Assembly (NCBI RefSeq): GCF_030323265.1
Contig: NZ_CP104990.1
Span: 248,001-312,000, forward strand
Reading direction: 5' to 3'
Length of the DNA: 64,000 nucleotides
Origin: Terrirhizobium terrae
Lineage (GTDB): Bacteria > Pseudomonadota > Alphaproteobacteria > Rhizobiales > Rhizobiaceae
In this document: positions 47,894 through 57,194 of the stretch, in pieces
Position numbering within the stretch: position 1 is the stretch's first letter
How the letters are laid out: every line of letters begins with the position of its first letter
Translations under genes and position numbers: made by a program
Notes under the pieces: generated by a model
Databases searched by the model: none
Seen by the model: the letters and a program-made list of their open reading frames with translations, nothing else
What the model was told of the DNA's origin: nothing

Positions 47894-49387
47894 ATGAAGA
47901 TCGAGTTGATTGGATTTCTATTTGCGGCTGCCGGCGCCTACGCCATGTTCAACAACACGCGGTTGGCCATCTACATCCTTTGCTTCTCGACCCTTTTCGG
48001 CGCAGCCGCGGCCCTCAAGCTTGAGTCAGTCGGCGGCGCAAGCATTCAGCCATTCCATTTCATGCTCGTGTTCATCGTTGCGATCGTCTCGTTGCGGCCG
48101 ACATTGCTCACCGTGAGCCTTTCCTCCCTTCAATATCCCGGGCCAGGCTTCTGGCTTCTGCTTTTCACCGCTTACGGCACACTGACGGCCGTCTTCCTGC
48201 CGCGCCTGTTCGAAAGCGCTACGGTTGTCTATTCAATCGCGCGCGGTAGCGAACTGCATCGTATCGTCAGTTCCGCGCTTGCTCCGACATCGAGCAATTT
48301 TACTCAATCGATCTACATGCTCGGCAATCTGACGTGCTTTGCAATCGTCAGCGCCATCGCCCGCCTTGGCGGCATGGTTCTGTTTGCCAAGGCATTGATC
48401 GTGACTGCCATCGGGTGTCTTGCCTTTGCTGTCGCGGATTTCGTTACCTACAAGACTGGAACTGCCGATCTTCTCTCGGTGATACGCAATGCGAACTACC
48501 GCATGCTGGATGACGGCGATATCGCAGGCTTCAAGAGAATAGTCGGCTCTTTTTCCGAGGCCGGCGTGTTCGGTTACGTGACCCTCGCTCTTTTCTCGTT
48601 CGTCGTAGTCTTGGTACTTGAAGGCTATCCTCAACGGACGCTGCCTCTCCTCGCCGCTGCCCTGCTCGTCGCGCTGCTCCTGTGCACGTCAACCACAGCT
48701 TACGTCGCAAGTGCCGCGACCTTCCTCTTGCTGCTCGTTCTTTGCCTGATGCGTGTCGTTCGCCGAACGGCCAGTTTTCGACACCTGGGATTTGTGAGCA
48801 TTTGCATAGGCTTAATCCCACTTGCGGTCATGATGGTCCTGCTCACGCCGCAAATTGCCCAGAGTATTGGCGATCTTCTGAGCGTCGTTCTCGCCAATAA
48901 GCTGGAGACACAGTCCGGCGAGGAGCGGATGCGCTGGAATGCTCAGGCCTTGATCTCGTTTCTCGACACAAGCGGGCTTGGGGCCGGGCTTGGAAGCATC
49001 CGCGCATCAAGTTTCGTCATCGCTCTTCTGGCCAATATAGGCATTGTCGGCGCCCTGCTGTTCGTCGTCTTCATGGCGAGCCTCATCAAATATCACCTGA
49101 GGCGGCGTGGTGCATCGCCAATGGAGAAGGCGGTCGGTCTTGCGGCGCTTGTCTCCAGCATCTCGCAACTGTTTGCCGCATCGATCTCGGCAGGTTCAGT
49201 GGATCTCGGACCGCTATTCACGCTGACAACCGGCCTTGCAGCCGCCTATGCGCTCGGTCCCTATCGGCCAGAGAGTCGAACATCGGCGGCCTACGGCTTG
49301 CGCTGGATGCCGGACGTCGCCTCCTGGCCGCGCACCGCAGATCCCTCGGGCGTAGCCGCCTCAGCCCATGGCCGGAGTGCAGCCTGA
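47894..49387 (+). CDS. Wzy/ExoQ-like polysaccharide polymerase
   Basis: About 497 residues with ten or more membrane helices and a long periplasmic loop (about 90-155), as in O-antigen ligase/polymerase proteins. A GLGAGLGSIRASS segment after the second large loop is a common feature of the family. It should join repeat units in the periplasm. The ATG at 47894 starts the first helix; an earlier in-frame start has no family support. The stop overlaps the next start (TGATG). Confidence 0.72.
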   Translation: MKIELIGFLFAAAGAYAMFNNTRLAIYILCFSTLFGAAAALKLESVGGASIQPFHFMLVFIVAIVSLRPTLLTVSLSSLQYPGPGFWLLLFTAYGTLTAVFLPRLFESATVVYSIARGSELHRIVSSALAPTSSNFTQSIYMLGNLTCFAIVSAIARLGGMVLFAKALIVTAIGCLAFAVADFVTYKTGTADLLSVIRNANYRMLDDGDIAGFKRIVGSFSEAGVFGYVTLALFSFVVVLVLEGYPQRTLPLLAAALLVALLLCTSTTAYVASAATFLLLLVLCLMRVVRRTASFRHLGFVSICIGLIPLAVMMVLLTPQIAQSIGDLLSVVLANKLETQSGEERMRWNAQALISFLDTSGLGAGLGSIRASSFVIALLANIGIVGALLFVVFMASLIKYHLRRRGASPMEKAVGLAALVSSISQLFAASISAGSVDLGPLFTLTTGLAAAYALGPYRPESRTSAAYGLRWMPDVASWPRTADPSGVAASAHGRSAA

Positions 49388-51134
49388 TGTTCAACCTGGT
49401 CCCTCCAGTATCGGTAGCGTATTCCCAATTTCCTAATGGGATGACGGAAGAACGGCCTATAGAGCTGCGCCAGCTGCTTCAGTTCCTGAAGTCCAATGCG
49501 CTGTTGATCGGTGCCGTGACCGCCTCATTCCTTCTCGCAGCCGTCATCTATCTGATGATTGTACCGGCAACCTTCACGTCGGGTGCCCAACTGATCCTGG
49601 ATTCACCGATCTCCGGATCGTCTGCGGATATACAGCAGCTCCGCACCGAGGAAGCTTTCGTCGAAGGCCAGATAGAGATCATGCGCTCAACGGACGTGTT
49701 GCGCTCTGTCGTCAGGTCGCAAGCGCTTGGGAGTGATCCCGAATTCGTGTCGACCCGACTGTCGCCCGGCGATGTGCTGCGCGCCATGGCCTTCAAGAAT
49801 AACTTCGCTAGCGCCGATAGCGCCGATAATGACGGGGTGGACGAAGCGCGGGAAAACCTCACCATCGCCATATTGCGTGGCCGCTTGTGGGTGCGCCGTG
49901 TAGGCCAATCGTCTGTCATCGATATCTCTGCCTCCTCCACTTCTCCGGTAAAGGCGGCGATGATCGCCAACGCGATTGCGGAAGCCTATATGGCAACCAG
50001 CCTCGATCGTCGTGCCGAGAAAGCGCGTCACGCCAGTCAGTGGCTGTCGGAAAGAGTGAAGCTGATCAAGGAAGATGTGTTTGCCGCCGAGCGTGCGGTA
50101 AGGGAGTTCCAGGCTTCCGGTAGCCCGGAAAGCCGCTTCCGTCTTGCCCAGCTGCAAAGCGAGGCGGACAGCTATCGCAAGGTTTATGAGAGCTATCTGC
50201 AGCGATGGTTTGAAACAGCCCAGCAGATCTCCAACCCGGTAGGGAAGCTCGCTTCATCTCCCGCGCTTCCGTCCCGGTCACCAAAAGCCAGCCGAAATCC
50301 GCTCTCCTTCTCGGTTTCTTCCTCTTTCTGGGGCTGGGAACAGGGATCGTGTTCGCGACAATCAGGCACTTCACGCGGCGCTCGGTAAGCTCTGCGGACC
50401 AGATCGCCGCAATGCTGAAAATGCCATGCCTCGGTTCGATCTCAAAGGTGCCGCATGCAAAGGCTGCCAAGACGGGCGATGGGACTGTGGCAGGCAGAAT
50501 TGCGGCGCTGCACGCTCCGCCGTTTGAACGCGATATCAAGGATCTCAAGGCGGCTGTTACCGGGCTCCGGCGCGCCCACAAGGCGAAGCTCATAGGCCTG
50601 ATCGGTGTCGAGCCGCAGACGGGCGCAACCAGCCTTGTCTATCATGTCGGTCAGGCGGCGGCGGCAGCTGGAACGCAAACGCTGATCGTAGACGCGTCTG
50701 CGGCGAACCCGACATTGAGCAACCTAGCCGGGCAGCATGGGCCAAGCCTGATGGATCTGCTCAACAACCCGGATGCCTATCCGGAATTCATCCGACAAAT
50801 CGGTGGCGATCTGACCATTCTTCCGATCGGGCGGTTCGGCCGCGTCACACCCGGCGAACGCATCGGCTCCGAGCAGACCATGCTCAACCTTGCCGATCTG
50901 AGGGAACGGTTCGACCTTATACTGTTCGATCTGCCTTCGCTTCAGACGTCGACAGACGCGAAGTCGATCGCTCCCCATCTCGATGGTCTGATCGTCGTCG
51001 CCCGCCACGGAGTAACCTCCTTCCTGACATTATCCGACGTCACCCGGCAATTGCGTACCGCCGGAGCCGAACTGCTCGGGATCGTCTTGAACGCATCGCC
51101 TCTACAGAAAAAATCGAAGTGGAGATCTTCATGA
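49387..51134 (+). CDS. Wzz/ExoP-like chain-length protein with degenerate kinase domain (frameshifted)
   Basis: About 582 residues. The Wzz part has a first helix (about 37-57), a periplasmic coiled region (about 190-270) and a second helix (SALLLGFFLFLGLGTGIVF). A cytoplasmic BY-kinase-like domain follows, but its Walker A reads GVEPQTGATS instead of GxGKST-like, and Walker B reads LILFDLPS. No Tyr cluster is seen at the tail, so kinase activity is unlikely. The frame break is at G3 50242-50244; a fourth G joins ISNPVGEARFISRASVPV. Controls polymer length. Confidence 0.78.
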
Positions 51135-51760
51135 TGAAGATAGCGCAACTGCGCACATATCCCGCCCTGAAAGATCAGCTGCGCAAGTCTCTGCGTGCGA
51201 TCGGTTATCCGACCGATGACTGGGTCAGGGTCATGCTCTATCGCGATGCTTTCGCCCATATTCGCGAACTGGGTCCTGAAAAACTCGACGTCATGGAAAT
51301 TTCGGGCGGAGTTCAATGGCAGCGCGAATTTGCCTTCCGCTCCTATTTGTCGACGCAGTATCCCGGTTTCGATATCTGCAGCGAAGCGATGGATCGGCAG
51401 TTCGACCTCATCATTGCCGACCAGGTTTTCGAGCACTTGAAGTGGCCCTTGCGCGCAGCACGCAATGTCCATGCGATGCTGCGCCCCGGCGGCACCTTCA
51501 TCATCGCAACACCATTTCTCCTTCGCGTGCATGCCTCGCCAATCGATTGCAACCGTTGGACCGAGACGGGGCTTTCCTGCCTCCTGCAGGAGGCAGGCTT
51601 CGACGAGAAGAACATTGCCACCCGTTCATGGGGTAACCGCCAATGCGTCAAGGCGAATTTCAGGCGCTGGCGCAAGGCGGGGCCTCTGAACTCACTCGTC
51701 AACGAGCCGAACTTTCCGGTCATGGTCTGGGCCTATGCCCGACGGGCGAAGGAGACGTGA
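51131..51760 (+). CDS. Class I SAM-dependent methyltransferase
   Basis: 209 residues. The family's late motifs are clear: LIIADQVFEHLKWPLRAARN and MLRPGGTFIIATPF, as in Methyltransf_11. The usual glycine-rich SAM loop reads DVMEISGGVQWQREFAF and is poorly conserved. It probably methylates a sugar or lipid-linked intermediate of the polysaccharide. GGAG lies seven bases before the ATG, which overlaps the Wzz stop. Confidence 0.7.
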   Translation: MMKIAQLRTYPALKDQLRKSLRAIGYPTDDWVRVMLYRDAFAHIRELGPEKLDVMEISGGVQWQREFAFRSYLSTQYPGFDICSEAMDRQFDLIIADQVFEHLKWPLRAARNVHAMLRPGGTFIIATPFLLRVHASPIDCNRWTETGLSCLLQEAGFDEKNIATRSWGNRQCVKANFRRWRKAGPLNSLVNEPNFPVMVWAYARRAKET

Positions 51761-51762
51761 CG

Positions 51763-52686
51763 ATGCGCGCCTTGCCGATGATATTGCAAATGCCGGTCGC
51801 CCCAGAGGCGAGAAGGCTTCGTCTCGGTGTGGCGGTTGCAACGAAAGGCCGAGCAGCTGTCGTCGCACGTCTGGTTTCTCTGCTTGCCGAGCAGACCCGG
51901 GTTGCGGATGCCGTCCTCGTTTGTGCGCCGGCGCCGGAGGATATGGAGGGGCTCGTATCGCGCGACCCCGCCTTGCGGTGCCTCATCGGGCCGAATGGAC
52001 TTCCGCACCAGCGCAATTATCTGATGGAAGCCGCGAACGATCTCGATATCCTTGTCTTCCTCGATGACGATTTTGTCCCGGCGCGTAATTACCTCGAAGA
52101 AACCGAGGCCATCTTCCTGGGGCATCCGGATGTCGTCATGACAACAGGCAAGGTGCTTGCGGATGGCGCCAAGGGAATAGCCGTGTCCTTCGACCAGGCG
52201 AGCGAGTTGCTCGCGAGCCCAGTGGACAAGCCCTCCAGGCGGCTGAGCGAGGTCTATAACGGATACGGTTGCAACATGGCGGTGCGCCTGGAGCCGATCC
52301 GGGATTGTGGGCTGACCTTCGACGAGACGCTTCCGCTCTATGCATGGCTGGAAGATGTCGACTTCAGCAGGCGTATTGCAGAACTCGGGCGAATTGCCAG
52401 AGCCGAATGGGCGCATGGGGTCCATCTGGGAGTTTCGGGTGGTCGCCAGAGCGGGCAAAAGCTCGGTTACTCGCAGGTCGCCAATCCCATCTACCTGATG
52501 GGAAAGGGCACGTGCTCATGGAAAAAGGGGCTCAACCACATCGCGCGCAATGTGGCCGCTAACCTTTACGGTGCGGCGCGCGGTGAGCGAGTGCCCGACC
52601 GCTCCGGCCGGCTCTATGGAAATGCATGTGCCCTCGCCGATCTCTTCAGACGTCGCCTCACCCCCATCCGGGCGTTGGAATTCTAG
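51763..52686 (+). CDS. Glycosyltransferase family 2
   Basis: 307 residues, GT-A fold. The nucleotide-sugar site shows LGVAVATKGRAAVVARLVSL, then LDILVFLDDDFVPARNYLEE with the DDD metal motif, and a later WLEDVDFSRRIAELG in the ED acceptor/base position. It adds a sugar to the lipid-linked repeat unit. The start is two bases after the methyltransferase stop, with GGAG before it. Confidence 0.82.
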   Translation: MRALPMILQMPVAPEARRLRLGVAVATKGRAAVVARLVSLLAEQTRVADAVLVCAPAPEDMEGLVSRDPALRCLIGPNGLPHQRNYLMEAANDLDILVFLDDDFVPARNYLEETEAIFLGHPDVVMTTGKVLADGAKGIAVSFDQASELLASPVDKPSRRLSEVYNGYGCNMAVRLEPIRDCGLTFDETLPLYAWLEDVDFSRRIAELGRIARAEWAHGVHLGVSGGRQSGQKLGYSQVANPIYLMGKGTCSWKKGLNHIARNVAANLYGAARGERVPDRSGRLYGNACALADLFRRRLTPIRALEF

Positions 52687-52760
52687 GGACGACACCAAGG
52701 CAGCGGACAAGACCGGAATACTGACAGGCGTGAATTTCCATATCAGAAGGAAAGAAAGTC

Positions 52761-53606
52761 ATGCGTGATGCTACATGGACGATGATCCAAGGTAATTCAG
52801 TCGCGATGGGGCTCTGGCGCGCCTATCGGCGATTGCCGGTATCCCTACGCATCCCGATGCGTTGGGCTGCTTTCCCAGCTTGGGAGATGGCCTCCGTGAT
52901 GGTCAAGCGCGCAGCCGGTGGTCGCGTCATGACTGGGCCGTTCAAAAATATGGCCCTTCATCTCAGCGCCGGATCCGATCGCGACCATCTCTCCTACCTC
53001 CTCGGTACGCAAGAACTGGAGTTGCACGCGACGATTGAGGCGATCATTTCCAACGGCCACGAAAGCGTCATCAATATCGGCGCCGCCGACGGCTACTATG
53101 CTGTCGGTTTCGCTCATGCCATGCCCTCGGCGCGCGTGATCGCCTTCGAGGCGCTCCCTCAGCATCATGCGCCCCTTTGGAAGACGGCCGAAGCAAACAA
53201 TGTCGCCAATAGAATCTCGCTGCATGGCTTTTGCACTCCGGCCGATCTGGAGGAGGTTTTGAGAACAGCGGGATCGAGGCCGCTCGTCTTTTGTGACATC
53301 GAGGGTGGCGAAATGTCATTGCTCGACAATCTCGCCATTCCGGCTCTCGAACACGCCGAGATCCTGGTCGAGACCCATGACGATATGGCGCCGGGTTGTA
53401 GCGCAGCAATCTGCCGCCGCTTCGCCCAGACCCACACGATTACATCCATCCTCGCGCAGCCGCGCCGGCTGGCGGACTTTCCGTCGCGACAGATCCCCAA
53501 GGTGGCAAAGTGGATGCCTCGAACGGCGGTCGAGCTGATGAATGAACGACGAACGTCGGTTCAGGAGTGGCTTCATCTTGTTCCGGTCGCTCGCAAGGCT
53601 GACTGA
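52761..53606 (+). CDS. FkbM-like methyltransferase
   Basis: 281 residues. The SAM loop is SVINIGAADGYYAVGFAHAM (about residues 108-127), followed by VIAFEALPQHHAPL and LVFCDIEGGEMSLLDNL, which fit the FkbM-type fold. No signal peptide. Likely a sugar O-methyltransferase for the same polysaccharide. About 75 bp separate it from the GT2 gene. Confidence 0.68.
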   Translation: MRDATWTMIQGNSVAMGLWRAYRRLPVSLRIPMRWAAFPAWEMASVMVKRAAGGRVMTGPFKNMALHLSAGSDRDHLSYLLGTQELELHATIEAIISNGHESVINIGAADGYYAVGFAHAMPSARVIAFEALPQHHAPLWKTAEANNVANRISLHGFCTPADLEEVLRTAGSRPLVFCDIEGGEMSLLDNLAIPALEHAEILVETHDDMAPGCSAAICRRFAQTHTITSILAQPRRLADFPSRQIPKVAKWMPRTAVELMNERRTSVQEWLHLVPVARKAD

Positions 53607-53618
53607 GGAGACACGATC

Positions 53619-54678
53619 GTGACCTTCCTTTTCGCCAGCGGGACGCCACACTTGCCTCAGCTAGTCGGTGGATTGGAGGTCAATACGCATCACCTTGCAC
53701 TGGAGATGAGCAAGCGCGGTCTGCCGGTGGCCGTGCTTTCCAAACTCTCTCTGCGTGATCTCTTTGGTGCGTCCCGATTTGTCGCGAACAAGATTCGACG
53801 ACGTGACATCTCGACTGATCGAAAACTCGGCTATCCCGTGTATCGGTCGCTCAAGCCATGGCGTGACGTGAAAGATCTGGACAATCCGGACATCGTGGTC
53901 GTGCAGAATGGAAACATGGTCGAGATCGGGCGCACTTTCCGCAGCAAGGGCGTACCGAGCGTCGCATATCTCCACGGATTGGAGTTCGATACCGGCCCTC
54001 GCGCCTGGAAGGGAAGCAGGCAGGATCTCCCTTTTCTGCCTATATCGCGAATTCCAATTTCACCGCTGCCCGGTTTGAAAAACGCTTCGGCATAAAGCCG
54101 GCAATCATACCACCGGTTTTCATCTCCGATATCTACCGCACGCAAGGGCGGGGTACGCATGTCACCTTCATCAATCCGATTTTGGCGAAAGGACTGGCCC
54201 TAGCGCTTGAGCTGGCAAGGCTATGCCCCGACATACCATTTCTGTTTGCCCGCAACTGGCCGCTCTCCGGGCGGGAGGAAGCCGAACTCAAGCAGAACCT
54301 GAAGGCATTGCCGAATGTTACTCTTCTCCAGAGAAGCTCCAACATGTCGGAGATTTATGCCAAGACCCGTATCCTGCTCGTCCCAAGCCAGTGGGAGGAG
54401 ACGTGGGGACGGGTTGTCAGCGAGGCGCAGATAAGCGGTATCCCGGTCCTTGCCACGAAGGTGGGGGCGTTGCCCGAATCTGTTGGGCCGGGGGCGTCCT
54501 CTTCGACAGGGAGGCTTCTCCGACTGTCTGGGCTCGGGAATTGCGGAGCCTTTGGACCGATCATGATCTGTACGAGAGCACGCGTAAAGCGGCGCTTATC
54601 TACTCGGCGCGTCCAGATCTGGAAGTCGAACTCCAGATTTCCGAATTGCTCTCGATCCTTGATCGGGTCGCAAGATGA
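53619..54678 (+). CDS. Glycosyltransferase family 4 (two frameshifts)
   Basis: About 354 residues when two bases are supplied. The start, GTPHLPQLVGGLEVNTHHLA, is the GT4 acceptor loop. The C-terminal half has VLLVPSQWEETWGRVVSEA-like sequence (residues ILLVPSQWEETWGRVVSEAQ) and SGIPVLATKVGALPE, the donor-site Glu motif. Breaks are at 54029-54035 (C3T4) and G5 54490-54494; the second fix gives VGPGGVLFDRE. GTG start with GAGGAG. Probably intact in the organism. Confidence 0.75.
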
Positions 54679-54716
54679 CCCGCGCCACCTCCTTGCGCGG
54701 CCACACGCCGCCCTCC

Positions 54717-55535
54717 CTATCTCTGCGGAAGTGCCCACACCCTGATATAGTCGACCTCCATAGTAGAAGGGTTCGGGGTGTTCGTGATCGGCCAGCCTGC
54801 GCCGAGCGCCAGATTGACAAGGATCGTGAACGGCAGCTGCAGTTCCGCGGGCGTCGGCACGGACCAGACTTCGCGCCTGTCGAAGAAGTAGCGAATGGAG
54901 TTGGGGTCGACCGAGGCGCCAAACGTATGGAAGCCCGTCGACAAGCTGCCCGGTGGTACGTTGACCCATTGATGTTTATGCGTGGACTTCGAGGGATCGG
55001 TTCGGTTCCAGATGTGGAATGCAGCGGTGTATCGCTGCGGCGCATGCCCGTAATGCTCGAGGATGTCGACTTCAACCCCGCCAGTCTCGCCGCGGCTGCT
55101 GAGCCAGAATGCCGGCCACACGCCCTCTCCACGCGGCAGTCGCGCTCGAACCTCGAAGTATCCGAACTTCTGCTTGAAGCCGCTCCCGGTCGAGTCGGAA
55201 GAGGAAAGAAGGCCCGACTGCCAAGCGCCGTTTGCGGATTTCCGCGCCTCTATTCTCAAAATGCCGTCCTGTATGGTGAATGGAAATGCGTCTCCTGGAT
55301 CCATGAAACGGGCATCGCCGAAATCGCCATTCCAAGGCGTGTGGGCAGTCCATCGGGTACCCGGTCCTCTGGCGGAGACGTCAAGTGTATCGAATTCCTC
55401 GGCGAAGGTTTGCTCCCATCCATCGGGCTCGATGTCGGCGCCGTGCGCGGCCGGCGTTGCGCTGCCCAAGCAGGACAGCAAAACCAGCATCAGGAGACCG
55501 GGAGCATTGCGCTGATTCAGGCGGACGGCAGACAT
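54717..55535 (-). CDS. Glycoside hydrolase family 16, secreted (ExoK-like)
   Basis: 272 residues with a signal peptide (about 1-30, cleavage near AHGAD). The GH16 catalytic motif is VEVDILEHYG, where the first Glu is nucleophile and the last Glu the acid/base. EGVWPAFWLSS and VDYIRVW at the end are typical of the fold. Such enzymes cut beta-glycans; ExoK and ExsH trim succinoglycan in Ensifer. It is the only gene in this operon region on the opposite strand, so it has its own promoter. Confidence 0.85.
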   Translation of the reverse strand: MSAVRLNQRNAPGLLMLVLLSCLGSATPAAHGADIEPDGWEQTFAEEFDTLDVSARGPGTRWTAHTPWNGDFGDARFMDPGDAFPFTIQDGILRIEARKSANGAWQSGLLSSSDSTGSGFKQKFGYFEVRARLPRGEGVWPAFWLSSRGETGGVEVDILEHYGHAPQRYTAAFHIWNRTDPSKSTHKHQWVNVPPGSLSTGFHTFGASVDPNSIRYFFDRREVWSVPTPAELQLPFTILVNLALGAGWPITNTPNPSTMEVDYIRVWALPQR

Positions 55536-55621
55536 GAAGGATCCCTCCGGCAATTCGCAAATACGGAAGCTATCACGGATAGAAATAAATTCAATATTTC
55601 TCCGAAAAGTCGGAGGTTTGT

Positions 55622-57190
55622 ATGAAAAATAATATGTTTTCTGATTCTTTTTATTCTGCCTTTTCAGGAGTATTCCTTCTGTCTGGTAATTTTGTCAGCG
55701 GTGTTATTGTCGCAAATTTCCTGGGTGTGACCGATACCGGGGAGTTTTATTTCGTTATTGCTTTGTGTTTGCTGGCTGCAACGATATTTGACGGAGGGGC
55801 TGCGGCAAGCGTCGTGCGCTTCCAGGCTACTCTTCACGGACGTAATGATGCTCGGGCTGCAAGTGCGCTGGCGGGCCGTTTGGCGCGTCATCTCCTCGCC
55901 TATGTCGCTCTCGGCATGTCGTTGTTTCTGGTATTGGCAAGCTCTGGCCAAGCCCTGCCGTTCATGGATCTGTCAGCGCTCTCGGGATCCCTGGGTGGCT
56001 CGGCTCGCTTATCTTTTCTCCTTCTTCTGTGCCTGTCCGTCGCTGTCCAGACCTTGGCGATGTTCGCCGTTGCCTATCTTCGCGGGCGTCGCCGTTTCCG
56101 TATTCTTGCTGGTCTGAGCTTCGTTTCCATGGTCGGGCAGCTCGCCTTCGTTTTCTGCTCGGCTTTAACGATCGGGGTGTCGGGAGCGATTGTCGGCTAT
56201 GGTTTGGGCCAAATTCCGCTGGCGATCGTCACCCTTTCCCTATTGTTTCAGCGCGGTGGTCTGGACCGATCCATCAAAGCCGAAGTCCGCCGCTACCAAC
56301 GGTTCGTCTGGGCGGCCAATGTCTGCAATGTCTTCGTCTGGTCACGTATCGAGATATTTCTGCTGCAATATTTCTGGGGTGCCCGCGAGGTCGGGCTTTT
56401 CAGCGTAGCGCTGGCACTGTCCGCTCTTGCCGCGCAGGGGCCGTTGCTATTGACCGGGGCTTTCCTGCCGCTTCTGTCAGAGCGTCACGGAAAAGGCGAC
56501 ATTGCCGGTCTGCAGCGTGCTTTTTCAGGCGGCACGAGGTTGCTCGCCATGGCTGCCTTTCCCGCCTGTATTGGCATGGTTGCCATCCTCCCCGGCATCG
56601 TGGAACTGCTTTACGGTCCGCAGTTTTCGGCCTCGGTCCCCGCCGCGATGATAGTCTGTGCGGCCGCGGCAATATCCGTCACTGCCGTGATCGGCACGCA
56701 CGCGGTGAACGCACTCGCGCGCAGCGACTTCATCTTCTACACATCGCTGTTGGGCGCGTTGCTATCGATCGTCCTTGGCGTATCGATCATTCCGACATTC
56801 GGTGTTGCCGGTGCGGCGATATCCCGATCAATCACGCAACTCCTGATGATCTGCGCCGGGATCTGGTTCGTGAGCGCAAGGCTGCGCTTTTCATACCCTT
56901 TTGCAGAACTTGCGCGCATATTTCTCGCGACGATGCCCGCCGGCTGTCTTGCATATATTGCGATGGAATTCATGGGCGGACTGATAGGAGTGGCTGTCGC
57001 CATGGGCCTCTTCGTTATGCTGTATCTTACTGGTCTTCGTGTCTTTTCAGCTCTTACGGCAAGCGATGCCGAAAGGCTGCATGCACTCAATCGAAAGCTG
57101 CCCCGACCGCCTCGTCGGCTGGTGCATCATCTTCTCGTCGCGATCGGGCCTGCGCGAACACAACAAGGCAGTATCAACCCTGCGGAGTGA
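55622..57190 (+). CDS. Wzx/ExoT-like polysaccharide flippase
   Basis: 522 residues with about 12-14 membrane helices of the polysaccharide-biosynthesis/MOP exporter type. The N-terminal FSGVFLLSGNFVSGVIVANFLG and the repeated positive loops fit Wzx proteins. It moves the lipid-linked repeat unit across the inner membrane for the polymerase. The first codons are A/T-rich, unlike the rest of the gene. It ends 4 bp before the export gene's start. Confidence 0.83.
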   Translation: MKNNMFSDSFYSAFSGVFLLSGNFVSGVIVANFLGVTDTGEFYFVIALCLLAATIFDGGAAASVVRFQATLHGRNDARAASALAGRLARHLLAYVALGMSLFLVLASSGQALPFMDLSALSGSLGGSARLSFLLLLCLSVAVQTLAMFAVAYLRGRRRFRILAGLSFVSMVGQLAFVFCSALTIGVSGAIVGYGLGQIPLAIVTLSLLFQRGGLDRSIKAEVRRYQRFVWAANVCNVFVWSRIEIFLLQYFWGAREVGLFSVALALSALAAQGPLLLTGAFLPLLSERHGKGDIAGLQRAFSGGTRLLAMAAFPACIGMVAILPGIVELLYGPQFSASVPAAMIVCAAAAISVTAVIGTHAVNALARSDFIFYTSLLGALLSIVLGVSIIPTFGVAGAAISRSITQLLMICAGIWFVSARLRFSYPFAELARIFLATMPAGCLAYIAMEFMGGLIGVAVAMGLFVMLYLTGLRVFSALTASDAERLHALNRKLPRPPRRLVHHLLVAIGPARTQQGSINPAE

Positions 57191-57194
57191 TGAA

